Of a stretch of DNA of 27,920 bases, positions 8,505 through 16,126 are shown piece after piece. The notes beneath the pieces are model-generated. The model ran no database searches. It was not told the DNA's origin and saw only the letters and a program-made list of their open reading frames with translations. Numbering within the stretch: the stretch's first letter is position 1; every line of letters begins with the position of its first letter. The position numbers and the translations under genes were made by a program. Source of the stretch: Psychrobacter sp. JCM 18902 (GTDB lineage: Bacteria; Pseudomonadota; Gammaproteobacteria; Pseudomonadales; Moraxellaceae); the NCBI RefSeq assembly GCF_904846615.1, contig NZ_CAJHBK010000003.1:1-27920 (forward strand), in the 5' to 3' direction.

Positions 8505-9317
8505 ATGAACGCGATTGCTACTTACCAATATGAAACCTTACAAGTTAGTATGACCGACAATATACTCACGGTAACCTTGAATCGCCCACACAAAAAAAAT
8601 GCCATGAGCTTTAAAGTGGTGAAAGAATTGATAGCTGTCGCAGAACGCATTGGTAAAGACAAAACGATACGTGCGGTGATTCTAAATGGTGCTGAAGGCA
8701 CGTTTTGTGCAGGCATCGACTTGGGTGATTTGAATCATCCAAAAAATCAAGCGTTCGCCGTTTGGGAGCTGATAAAGCCATGGCAGAGTTCATTCCAGCG
8801 TGTTTGTCTGGTATGGCGCGATGTGCCTGTACCGGTCATTGCCGTACTAGAAGGCTATTGTATTGGTGCAGGTCTTCAGCTAGCGCTGGCTTGCGATGTG
8901 CGTATCAGTCATCCAGATTGCAAACTGTCTATTATGGAAGCTAAGTGGGGGCTGGTACCTGACATGGGTTTGACGCAATCGGCGTTTGGCGTGGTACGTG
9001 AAGATGTGCTAAAAGAGCTTGCCATGAGTGCGCGTATCGTGATTGCCAGTGAGGGCAAAGCATTGGGTCTTGTCAGCCATTGCAGTGAAGCGCCACTTGA
9101 GCAGGCGCAAAAGCTCGCTGCTGAATTTGCAGAGCGCTCTCCTGATGCGGTGTTGGCGAGTAAGCGAGTGGTCAACGCTATGTTCCAGCAGCCAGCCACT
9201 ACTTTATATAAAGAAAAAGTATGGCAGCTTAAAATGATGCTCGGTCGTAATCGCAAGCTTGCGTTAAGAAAAGCCAAGCAAGCCAGTACGGCATTTGGTA
9301 AGCGCCAGTTCCGCTAA
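8505..9317 (+). CDS. Enoyl-CoA hydratase/isomerase (crotonase) family protein
   Basis: 270-residue cytoplasmic protein of the crotonase fold acting on acyl-CoA thioesters. Seen: the CoA-binding strand TVTLNRPHKKNAM (22-34), the first oxyanion-hole region GTFCAGIDL (65-73), and the second GYCIGAGLQLAL (117-128). In the acid/base region E145 (SIMEAKWGL) aligns with the first catalytic glutamate of hydratases, while the second position shows D153 (VPDMG) rather than a typical glutamate pattern, so it may be an isomerase or another crotonase subgroup. The C-terminal tail is basic. ATG 8505 has AAGGA 5 bases upstream. No other fatty-acid genes are adjacent, so substrate cannot be inferred from context. 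Specific function unknown. Confidence 0.85.
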   Translation: MNAIATYQYETLQVSMTDNILTVTLNRPHKKNAMSFKVVKELIAVAERIGKDKTIRAVILNGAEGTFCAGIDLGDLNHPKNQAFAVWELIKPWQSSFQRVCLVWRDVPVPVIAVLEGYCIGAGLQLALACDVRISHPDCKLSIMEAKWGLVPDMGLTQSAFGVVREDVLKELAMSARIVIASEGKALGLVSHCSEAPLEQAQKLAAEFAERSPDAVLASKRVVNAMFQQPATTLYKEKVWQLKMMLGRNRKLALRKAKQASTAFGKRQFR

Positions 9318-9577
9318 ATATCTTTTACTAATTATGCCGCTATGCTGACGCTCAGACCTGTTTTGACAAATTATTGTGATTGTTTTTAGTTGTTATTGTT
9401 TGTTTTATTCACGTCATACCTCTATTGAAATGTGAGCGGATAGTACGATATAACACTGTCCACTTGCGCCGCTGTATGCAAATGTGCACTAATGGTGGCA
9501 ATGACCCTTGTTTTCAGTATTGAGTAAAGACTAAATATTAAAGACAATGGAAGCCTGAATACTACAATAACAATCAC
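9318..9577. other. AT-rich spacer without a recognisable gene
   Basis: Between the crotonase gene and the MFS palindrome I see no coding region with a ribosome-binding site and no strong terminator; only a tiny CTGA/TCAG hairpin near 9349-9359. A TTGACA at 9363-9368 lacks a convincing -10 partner. The MFS promoter should lie in the right half of this stretch. Confidence 0.4.
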
Positions 9578-9617
9578 TAGAGTGTATTGAACCTTTATAA
9601 CGATTCAATACACTCTA
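9578..9617. promoter_or_regulatory. Perfect 14-bp-arm palindrome upstream of the MFS gene (candidate operator)
   Basis: Arms TAGAGTGTATTGAA (9578-9591) and TTCAATACACTCTA (9604-9617) match perfectly around a 12-base centre (CCTTTATAACGA). It ends 17 bases before the MFS start codon and touches a TATATAAAAT tract (9616-9625) that could be a -10. There is no U-run after the right arm, so a terminator is unlikely. The geometry fits a dimeric repressor site, for instance of the TetR or MarR type often governing efflux genes, but no regulator gene is adjacent. Confidence 0.6.
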
Positions 9618-9634
9618 TATAAAATGGTCTGAAT

Positions 9635-10894
9635 ATGTCTGCTCCAAAATCCTCTCTACCCAATCGACCCGTTGCTTCTGAGCGCGTACGCTCTGCTGAT
9701 TTGCCTGTTGCATGGATTATGATGCTTGGACTTATTGTGGCAGTGGGGCCATTGTCTATTGATATGTATCTGCCTGCATTACCATCGATGGCAGATGACT
9801 TTGGCGTATCCACAGCCTTTATGGCCAATTCTGTTCCTGCCTATTTTTTAGGCTTGGTATTTGGCCAGTTATTTTATGGACCATTTAGTGATCGTGTTGG
9901 TCGTGTTAAGCCTTTATATATCGGTATGACGCTATATGTCATCGCCTCCATTGTTTGTGCGACTACTAATAACGAGTATGTATTGTTTGTTGGGCGGACG
10001 ATGCAAGCGCTTGGTGCGTGTGTTGGCGCGGTGGTCACTCGTGCCGCGATTCGCGATCGATTGACTGCTAAGCAAACCGCAAAAGCCTTTTCTATTATGA
10101 TTTTGGTGATGGGTTTAGCGCCGATATTAGCCCCATCGCTTGGTGCGCTATTTCTACAGTTTTTTAGCTGGCACTCTATTTTTTGGTTTTTGGCTGCTTT
10201 TGGCACGTTGAATTTATTACTCACAAAGTTTTTCTTCTTTGAAACGTTGACGGAAGAAAATCGTAATGTACGTCCTGCAAGAGAAGTACTGAGTCAATAC
10301 TGGGACTTATTAAAAGACCCGACGTTCAATTATCCAGCGATTGGTGGCGGCCTGCTGATGGGGGCGATGTTTGTTTATATCAGTTCAGCCTCTGAGCTGA
10401 TTATGGATACCTATGGGGTATCCGCAACCCACTTCGCTTGGCTATTTGGGATGAATGCTGCTGGTTTTGTGGGTTTGACTCAGCTGAATCAGTGGCTTAC
10501 CAATCGCTTTCGTATTTTGAGTATTTTGCGCTTTGGTGCGATGATGCAGGTTATTTCTGCAGGCGTGCTATTCATAATAGGTCTATTTTTGGGTACTGAT
10601 GCTTGGCTTCCACTGGTGCTGGCTTGTATTTTCTTCTGTATCGCAGGCTTAGGTCTTACTCAGCCAAATGCTTCTGCTATTGCGCTGGCCTTTCAAAAAC
10701 GCCGAGCGGGCATGGCAAGTGCGCTACAAGGCTCGCTCATGTTTTCAGTCGGTATCTTTGGTGGATTATTATTAAACCTATTTCCAGTTAATCCCGTACT
10801 CAAAATTGGTATTGCGATGTTCGCTTTAATGAGTCTTGGCTGTTTTTTAATTTGGCAGATAGATCGTAATTTAAATTTGGACGATGCGGAGTAA
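9635..10894 (+). CDS. Bcr/CflA-type MFS drug efflux transporter
   Basis: 419-residue inner-membrane protein with about 12 hydrophobic segments. The family hallmark of the Bcr/CflA group, GPLSIDMYLPALP (38-50) in the first membrane segment with D43, is present, followed by the MFS motif A in loop 2-3, GQLFYGPFSDRVGR (77-90). These proteins are proton-driven exporters of bicyclomycin, chloramphenicol, sulfonamides or similar compounds; the substrate here is unknown. The N-terminus has about 25 polar residues before the first membrane segment. Start codon ATG 9635 has no clear Shine-Dalgarno, and a two-codon frame (ATG GTC TGA) sits just in front, so a short-leader or leaderless transcript is possible. 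The gene is monocistronic: a terminator follows at 10947. Confidence 0.88.
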   Translation: MSAPKSSLPNRPVASERVRSADLPVAWIMMLGLIVAVGPLSIDMYLPALPSMADDFGVSTAFMANSVPAYFLGLVFGQLFYGPFSDRVGRVKPLYIGMTLYVIASIVCATTNNEYVLFVGRTMQALGACVGAVVTRAAIRDRLTAKQTAKAFSIMILVMGLAPILAPSLGALFLQFFSWHSIFWFLAAFGTLNLLLTKFFFFETLTEENRNVRPAREVLSQYWDLLKDPTFNYPAIGGGLLMGAMFVYISSASELIMDTYGVSATHFAWLFGMNAAGFVGLTQLNQWLTNRFRILSILRFGAMMQVISAGVLFIIGLFLGTDAWLPLVLACIFFCIAGLGLTQPNASAIALAFQKRRAGMASALQGSLMFSVGIFGGLLLNLFPVNPVLKIGIAMFALMSLGCFLIWQIDRNLNLDDAE

Positions 10895-10946
10895 GCCAGA
10901 GACTTTATAGTTTTTACACTAGAATCTTAAAAGGCGTTCTTAAAAG

Positions 10947-10982
10947 GCATTCTTACATTGATTATGTAGGGATGCTTTTTTT
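10947..10982 (+). terminator. Intrinsic terminator of the MFS gene
   Basis: Stem GCATTCTTACA (10947-10957) with TGTAGGGATGC (10965-10975), 11 pairs including two G-U wobbles, 7-base loop, then seven T residues (10976-10982). Just before it the element AAAAGGC(G/A)TTCTTA occurs twice in tandem (about 10929-10955), probably a local duplication. Confidence 0.75.
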
Positions 10983-11262
10983 GTACTTTTTATTTTATTT
11001 TTTGCCTAAAATTGCTCATAAAACAAGACCATATTACAAGTTTTCAGTCGTAAAGGTAGACTTATGTACGACCTTAATATCCTTTATTTGCCATATATAA
11101 CAAATTGTACGTAATAACTAAACATAATTATTGCAATCATAAAGTTAGGCAAGTATTATCAAACGTAACTTTCTGTAAGTAAGTATTGTGAAGATATTAC
11201 CTAACCTTGCTAGATTGTCATTAATTAATATGTACAACCACGTGAAGCTTTAAGGGTAAATT
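10983..11262 (+). promoter_or_regulatory. AT-rich upstream region of the chemosensory operon
   Basis: 280 bases without a gene, rich in A and T. The promoter of the operon starting at 11263 should be here, but I cannot point to a convincing -35/-10 pair. A good ribosome-binding site AAGGG stands 6 bases before the ATG. Six-base inverted elements GTTAGG (near 11145) and CCTAAC (near 11200) flank the stretch upstream of the start and are the only visible symmetry. Confidence 0.3.
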
Positions 11263-12147
11263 ATGATGCAGTTATATCGAGTGTTACCAATTGTATTGAG
11301 TGTTGGCCTGTTTGGCTGCGGTAACTCTTCCACTCAAGAAAATGCCAATTCGACTGGTACGCCAGTAACAGAAAATAAAGATAATTTTGTTAGTAATTTG
11401 CCTGATACGGCACCAACATTAAAGGTCGCTATGACGGGTGATTTACCCCCTTTCTCGTTTCAAGATGACTATGGCAATATGCAGGGCACGGACGTTGATT
11501 CCATTAGAGCTATCGGCGAGGAGCAAGGCTTTAAAGTCGAGTTTTATAAAGAAACTTGGCAAGATATGTTCGATAGTGTGGAGTCAGGAAAACGTGATTT
11601 AGCTATTTCTGGTATCTCTTATAAAGATGATCGTGCGGTAAGATATGGTCTATCAACGCCTTACTTTTTTAACCCAGCTACCATCATGTACTTGGAAGGT
11701 AAGTTTGATATCAAAGGCTTAAACGATATAAAGGGTCTAAAAACTGGTACGTTGGCAGGTTCTAAAGAAGAAGATACTCTAAAACAGATGGGTAGCTCGG
11801 TTGAGTTGGTTTCAAGATCTACTGCATTTTTGGCTTATCAGGATTTAGTGCAAGGTAAGACTGATGTTTTCTTATATGACATGCCAGTGCTGCAGTACAT
11901 TATAAAAGGTTATCCAGAACATAAAGTGAAGATTGTACCTTATGAAGCGGCAGACGCACCTTCAGCGCAACAAGTCGTATTAATGGCAAAAGAAAATACT
12001 CAGTTGATTAATACGGTTAATGAGGGTATTGCTAAACTGAAAGAAAAAGGGACATTTAAAGAAATTGAAGAGCGCTGGTTAGGTGAGGCTGTACCTGCAT
12101 CTGCTGATAAGAGCAATTCTGATACTAATACTACGCAATTGAACTAA
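11263..12147 (+). CDS. Solute-binding lipoprotein, SBP family 3 (amino-acid-binding type)
   Basis: 294 residues. A lipoprotein signal peptide ends in LFGC with C19 as the lipidated cysteine; position +2 is Gly, not Asp, so no inner-membrane retention signal is seen. A Ser/Asn/Thr linker (20-50) leads to a bilobed binding domain (about 52-275) beginning LKVAMTGDLPPFSF. By alignment from memory with HisJ, R124 (YKDDRAVRYG) and D206 (DVFLYDM) match the arginine and aspartate that hold the alpha-carboxyl and alpha-amino groups, so the ligand is probably an amino acid or close analogue. No ABC permease or ATPase is nearby. The kinase gene follows after 12 bases with AAGGA overlapping the stop, so the likely role is ligand sensing for that kinase (inference). 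Also resembles the sensor modules of BvgS-type kinases. Confidence 0.85.
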   Translation: MMQLYRVLPIVLSVGLFGCGNSSTQENANSTGTPVTENKDNFVSNLPDTAPTLKVAMTGDLPPFSFQDDYGNMQGTDVDSIRAIGEEQGFKVEFYKETWQDMFDSVESGKRDLAISGISYKDDRAVRYGLSTPYFFNPATIMYLEGKFDIKGLNDIKGLKTGTLAGSKEEDTLKQMGSSVELVSRSTAFLAYQDLVQGKTDVFLYDMPVLQYIIKGYPEHKVKIVPYEAADAPSAQQVVLMAKENTQLINTVNEGIAKLKEKGTFKEIEERWLGEAVPASADKSNSDTNTTQLN

Positions 12148-12159
12148 GGAATTCTGAAG

Positions 12160-14370
12160 ATGGCAACCACTCCCAATGTTGACAATAAGCGCTATCAAGG
12201 TCTGATCATTTCAATTGCACTATTTTTATCGCTCATCGGTGCTTTGTTAGCCTTTACGTTCTATACCTCAAACTTATTAGAAAGAAATACCGCTTTAATT
12301 GACCAAACCAACCAAGTCGCTAATAGCGCGCAGGCGGTAATTAAAGATTTATTTGACTTAGATAATAGCTATGGCGAAGATACGAACTCTCCGCATATTC
12401 AGCGCGTTTTGGAGCGTTTGGAGGAAAATACGGCGTTGATTACCAGCTCTATTGCTGCTATTGAGCAAGGTGCAACGATCACTGACGTTGATGGCAAAAC
12501 TTATGATCTGCCAAAGATTGACAGTAACGCACAAGTAAACATTACCGCGGCTAATGAGCAGTGGAAAGCGTTAGAGCCTAAGATTCAAGCATATCTCAAA
12601 GATGCTGATAATATTATGGTTTCCTCTGAAGATGATCTGACCCAAGCCGTTGAACAAGCCAAGACGTCAAGTCTATTGATTAACGATTCGTTAGACAATT
12701 TGACCAAAGATGTTTTCAATAGTGCCGAACGCCAAGCGACGACCATTCGTCTTATTCAGGTACTTGGTGTTGCCGCCATCTTTACCTACTTTCTAATCTT
12801 TGTATTCTTCTTTGTACGTCGTTTACGTGAAACCGATGCTGAAGCGTTCGCTGCTCGTCGCGAGACGCAAGAGATTATGGAAACGGTAAATACGGGTCTA
12901 TTCTTACTTGATAAAGACTTGAATATTGGTCAGCAGCATTCTCGTGCACTGAATGATATTATCGGTGAGGACAGATTGTCAGGAGAGAACTTTACCAACG
13001 TTTTACGTGGGCGTATTTCTGATAAAGATCTGAAAACCACACAGCAATTTATTGAGCAGCTTTACAATCCACGCGTTAAAGAAAAATTGGTAGATTCTCT
13101 CAATCCACTGCACAAAGTCATGCTACACAACAACGCTGGTGATAAAGCACAGAATAATCGCTTCTTAGACTTCAAGTTCTCACGTGTTTATGACAACAAA
13201 GACATTGCCCGTATTTTGGTCAACGTCAACGATGTATCAGATGCCGTATATTTAGAGCAGCGTCTAGAAAAAGAGCGTTCGCAAAATGATATGCAGATTG
13301 AAATGCTCACCACTATTCTAAATGTAAATCCAAAGATTATTAATGAGTTTATTGATAATACGCAGATGCACATTGAGAAGATGAACAATATCTTGAAAAA
13401 TCCTGGTAGCTCACAATACGAGCTTGAGGGCAAACTAAAAGCCATTTACCGCGAAATGCATAGCTTAAAAGGTGAAGCTTCTGCGCTAAAACTGCATAGC
13501 TTTACCAAGATTGCCTCAGATGCGGAAGACAAACTGCACGCATTGCAAAACCAAGGTCAATTATCTGGTAACGATTTCTTGCCATTGGCCGTACATTTGG
13601 ATGACTTATTAAGCCTATCAAATACCATCGCGACCTTGGGCGAGCGTATTAACCGTTCAGCACCAGCGACTGCACCAACTGCAAATGGGTTAGATGACAA
13701 TATTGCTCAAAACGGTATGTCAAAAACGGTGGTGACTGACAGTCAGACATCAAATCCTTCAACCAGTATCATAGATACTGATATCGGTCAGGATATTGAC
13801 CTAGATAATGACGCGACTGATGATCATCTGTCTTTTTATAAAGCATTTGCAAAAGATATTGCCGCAAGACAAGGCAAGCAAGTAGAGCTAAAGAGTAATA
13901 CGCTGATGCAAGCGGACATACCAGCACATCTAGTAAAGCCGATTAAAGAGATTAGCATTCAACTACTACGTAATGCCGTGGTGCATGGCATTGAAGCGCC
14001 AAGTGTTCGTCATTCGATTGGTAAGACTGCGGTTGGGACGATTGATTTAGAAATAAAAGACAACGGCTCAGATTTCATGCTGATGGTGCAAGATGATGGT
14101 CAAGGTATTGATTATGATAGCATTCGTGCCAAGTTAAGCAGTGATGGTCGTTTTAGTACAGAAGAAGCCAGTCAGCTCAGTCAAAGCGAGCTGCTCAAAC
14201 AACTGTTTTCTTCGGGTTTCTCTACCAAAGAACACGCAGATGAAGATGGCGGACGCGGTGTCGGTCTCGATATCATTAAAGCAAAAGTAAAAGATTATGA
14301 TGGCAAGCTTAACGTAAACAGCGAATTTGGTCAGATGACACGGTTTGTTATTACTTTACCAAAAGCTTAA
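12160..14370 (+). CDS. Membrane-anchored CheA-like histidine kinase (sensor + PAS-like + HPt + CheA-type ATPase)
   Basis: 736 residues. Two membrane segments (about 14-36 and 200-219) enclose a mostly helical periplasmic domain of about 160 residues, resembling four-helix-bundle ligand-binding domains. A PAS-like segment follows (about 237-365). An HPt/P1-like domain (about 385-495) carries phospho-accepting H434 in REMHSLKGEA. After a 60-residue low-complexity linker comes a CheA P4-type ATPase: N605 in LLRNAVVHGIE, DDGQGI (645-650), LFSSGFSTK (682-690) and GGRGVGLDII (697-706). The protein ends right after the ATPase: no P5/CheW-like domain, and no recognisable P3 dimerisation hairpin or P2 domain. 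It should trans-phosphorylate H434 and pass phosphate to the CheY-like protein encoded 62 bases downstream. Partner assignment is inferred from the operon. Confidence 0.87.
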   Translation: MATTPNVDNKRYQGLIISIALFLSLIGALLAFTFYTSNLLERNTALIDQTNQVANSAQAVIKDLFDLDNSYGEDTNSPHIQRVLERLEENTALITSSIAAIEQGATITDVDGKTYDLPKIDSNAQVNITAANEQWKALEPKIQAYLKDADNIMVSSEDDLTQAVEQAKTSSLLINDSLDNLTKDVFNSAERQATTIRLIQVLGVAAIFTYFLIFVFFFVRRLRETDAEAFAARRETQEIMETVNTGLFLLDKDLNIGQQHSRALNDIIGEDRLSGENFTNVLRGRISDKDLKTTQQFIEQLYNPRVKEKLVDSLNPLHKVMLHNNAGDKAQNNRFLDFKFSRVYDNKDIARILVNVNDVSDAVYLEQRLEKERSQNDMQIEMLTTILNVNPKIINEFIDNTQMHIEKMNNILKNPGSSQYELEGKLKAIYREMHSLKGEASALKLHSFTKIASDAEDKLHALQNQGQLSGNDFLPLAVHLDDLLSLSNTIATLGERINRSAPATAPTANGLDDNIAQNGMSKTVVTDSQTSNPSTSIIDTDIGQDIDLDNDATDDHLSFYKAFAKDIAARQGKQVELKSNTLMQADIPAHLVKPIKEISIQLLRNAVVHGIEAPSVRHSIGKTAVGTIDLEIKDNGSDFMLMVQDDGQGIDYDSIRAKLSSDGRFSTEEASQLSQSELLKQLFSSGFSTKEHADEDGGRGVGLDIIKAKVKDYDGKLNVNSEFGQMTRFVITLPKA

Positions 14371-14432
14371 TTAGAAACAGCAGGTATATTGTCAAGGATG
14401 ACAAGCACTTCATTAAAGGTAATAGATCAGTT

Positions 14433-14795
14433 ATGCATAAGTTAATGATTGTTGATGATTCAAATATTATTAGAAATCGTATTCAACGCGCGTACGATTC
14501 AGGGCAGTTTATGCTGGTTGCGACGGCAACCAGTGGTGTACAAGCCATTGAAAAGTTCAATGTCCATCGTCCTGATGTAATCACCATGGACTTGACCATG
14601 CCACAAATGGACGGGCTTGAATGCATTGAGAAAATCATTGCGATTGACCCTGAGGTACGAATTTTAGTGGTGTCAGCACTGTCTGATAAAGCCACTGGCA
14701 TTGAAGCATTGTCGTTGGGTGCCAGCGGATTTTTGTGCAAGCCTTTTTCAGAAGAAGAGCTTGTAGAGTCTTTGTATGAGCTAATGCAAGACTAA
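14433..14795 (+). CDS. CheY-like single-domain response regulator
   Basis: 120 residues, just a receiver domain. Acidic pair D8-D9 (IVDDS), phospho-acceptor D53 (TMDLTMPQMDG), switch S81 (VVSALSDK) and K103 (LCKPF) are all in place, so it should be phosphorylatable. No DNA-binding, GGDEF or other output domain is present, so output must come by protein contact as with CheY, or it may serve as a phosphate shuttle or sink. Lies between the CheA-like kinase and the first CheX gene, all on the same strand with short gaps (62 and 29 bases). Its closest general resemblance is to the CheY type found with CheC/CheX phosphatases. Ribosome-binding site is weak (AAAGGTA, 13 bases upstream). Confidence 0.9.
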   Translation: MHKLMIVDDSNIIRNRIQRAYDSGQFMLVATATSGVQAIEKFNVHRPDVITMDLTMPQMDGLECIEKIIAIDPEVRILVVSALSDKATGIEALSLGASGFLCKPFSEEELVESLYELMQD

Positions 14796-14824
14796 ACCAT
14801 TCAACGACTTAAGTAGATGTCATT

Positions 14825-15274
14825 ATGAAAGAACAAAAGCTACAGATTTTTTTAAGTATTATTAGTAACTATTTTAATCAGTTTGGGGGCGAGGAGCTTG
14901 TCGCTGACACCCCATATCTGTTAGAGAATAAACAGCCAAAAGTCCATGATTATACGGGTGTGATCGGTATATCGGGTGGACAAAAAGGCGTGGTGTATTT
15001 TTCGGCAACCCGTCAGTTATTGTCCGCTATACTAGATAGCATGGGTGAAACGGATAAAAGCGATGAAAACTACATCGATTTGGCTGGTGAAGTGGCCAAT
15101 ACAATCGCTGGTAACGCGCGTAAAGAGTTTGGCTCAGAGTTCCATATTTCTGTGCCGTTTGTATTTAAAGGCTCTCCACAAAGTATTGTGTTGCCGAATG
15201 ATGAGCGTTCTTTTATCATTCCCATCACTTGGAACTCGCAGATAGGCGAGATTGTGGTCTGTTTGCAGGATTAA
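14825..15274 (+). CDS. CheX-like phosphatase, first copy
   Basis: 149 residues of the CheC/CheX/FliY phosphatase superfamily. The single active-site helix has the E-x-x-N signature: E89 and N92 in LAGEVANTIAGNARKEFG (87-104), corresponding to the Glu and Asn that CheX uses to dephosphorylate CheY-P. One such motif per chain is the CheX pattern; CheC has two. The flanking beta strands (HDYTGVIGISGG and GVVYFSA) fit the fold. Expected role: turn off the CheY-like protein encoded immediately upstream. Cytoplasmic, no membrane segment. Followed after 41 bases by a paralogue with the same layout. Confidence 0.82.
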   Translation: MKEQKLQIFLSIISNYFNQFGGEELVADTPYLLENKQPKVHDYTGVIGISGGQKGVVYFSATRQLLSAILDSMGETDKSDENYIDLAGEVANTIAGNARKEFGSEFHISVPFVFKGSPQSIVLPNDERSFIIPITWNSQIGEIVVCLQD

Positions 15275-15315
15275 CGTTGCTGCCACCGCGTCATAAAGAT
15301 GGATATTAATATATT

Positions 15316-15765
15316 ATGGTTAAAGTAGAAAAATTGGGTGTGTTTCTGAGCTCAATCAATGCATTTTTTGCACAAATTGATGGCTCGGAAGTGTCCATTG
15401 ATACCCCTTATTTAAATCATAACAAGAGTGCTGTTGGTTATGATTATAGCGGCGTTATCGAGATATCAGGGCCTCTGGAAGGCTGTGTATATGTGAGTGC
15501 ACCAAGCGTGATGTTACGAGAGGTCATAAAAGTGATGGGCGAGCCTGACTCATCGATCACGATGATGAAAGATCTGCTCGGTGAGATGGCCAACACTATC
15601 TCTGGAAATGCTCGTACTGAGTTTGGCTCAGAGTTTATTATCTCGCCGCCGCATATTGTTGAGAGCGCACCAAGCGTGTCTTATTTGCCAAAAGATCGCC
15701 AAAGTTACGTCACGCCATTTACGTGGCGTGGGTATAAAGCGGTCATTGGTATCTGTATCGCTTAA
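15316..15765 (+). CDS. CheX-like phosphatase, second copy
   Basis: 149 residues, same length as the preceding protein and clearly its paralogue: shared DTPYL near residue 30, DYSGVIEISG (43-52) and the active-site helix GEMANTISGNARTEFGSEF with E90 and N93. Elsewhere the two differ considerably, so the duplication is old. CheX works as a homodimer, so a heterodimer of the two products, or division of labour (for instance kinase-bound versus free), is possible; this is inference. Last gene of the operon; an intrinsic terminator starts 30 bases after its stop codon. Confidence 0.82.
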   Translation: MVKVEKLGVFLSSINAFFAQIDGSEVSIDTPYLNHNKSAVGYDYSGVIEISGPLEGCVYVSAPSVMLREVIKVMGEPDSSITMMKDLLGEMANTISGNARTEFGSEFIISPPHIVESAPSVSYLPKDRQSYVTPFTWRGYKAVIGICIA

Positions 15766-15795
15766 TCTACAGCTGCTCATTTATTCAGTATAAAG

Positions 15796-15820
15796 AACGA
15801 CGTTAATGCGTCGTTTTTTT
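15796..15820 (+). terminator. Intrinsic terminator of the chemosensory operon
   Basis: Stem AACGACG (15796-15802) with CGTCGTT (15809-15815), 6-base loop, followed by T residues to 15820. Separates the operon from the rpsB leader. Confidence 0.8.
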
Positions 15821-15876
15821 ATGCGTTATCATCCACTTAAACAGCATAATAGCGCTAGCAGTCGCTAAGCATTATA

Positions 15877-15885
15877 TGATAAAAT
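15877..15885 (+). promoter_or_regulatory. Candidate rpsB promoter (extended -10)
   Basis: TGATAAAAT matches the extended -10 pattern TGnTATAAT with one difference; no good -35 lies 17 bases upstream. It would give an rpsB leader of about 230-240 bases, consistent with a structured ribosomal-protein leader. Confidence 0.35.
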
Positions 15886-15949
15886 ATAGCCCAGCTATTT
15901 TTTATCACATCGTATTTTTACGTTCAAATGATAGCTCAATTTTTTAAAC

Positions 15950-16126
15950 CAACCCATCAACCAATGACACACACATCATGGCAAAAAATTGCTGGGTGTT
16001 TGGCGACTTGATTAATTTGCAAAAAGTTAGTGCTGCCACAATAAGCATTAACCGTTAGCAGATGCGTGTCGCTAGATAGGCAGTTTTTGTGATGTGGAGG
16101 CATAACCCAACCAATAGGAATTTCAC
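15950..16126 (+). ncRNA. Probable rpsB 5' leader (S2 autoregulatory / t44-type)
   Basis: Non-coding stretch between the candidate promoter and rpsB. It includes local hairpins such as GCAAAAAATTGC (15980-15991), and close to the start a conserved-looking GTGGAGGCATAACCCAACC followed by the ribosome-binding site TAGGAA. In gammaproteobacteria the region upstream of rpsB (called t44 RNA) is thought to bind S2 for feedback control of rpsB-tsf. Assignment here is by position and general look; I could not fold or align it, and the left boundary is approximate. Confidence 0.5.

Noticed and set aside
8909..9277. 122-codon antisense frame inside the crotonase gene
   Set aside because: Mirror-frame artefact of a well-supported coding gene; no ribosome-binding site.
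11263..15765. Interpretation as an ordinary flagellar chemotaxis cluster
   Set aside because: No MCP, CheW, CheR, CheB or flagellar gene is present and the kinase lacks the CheW-like domain.
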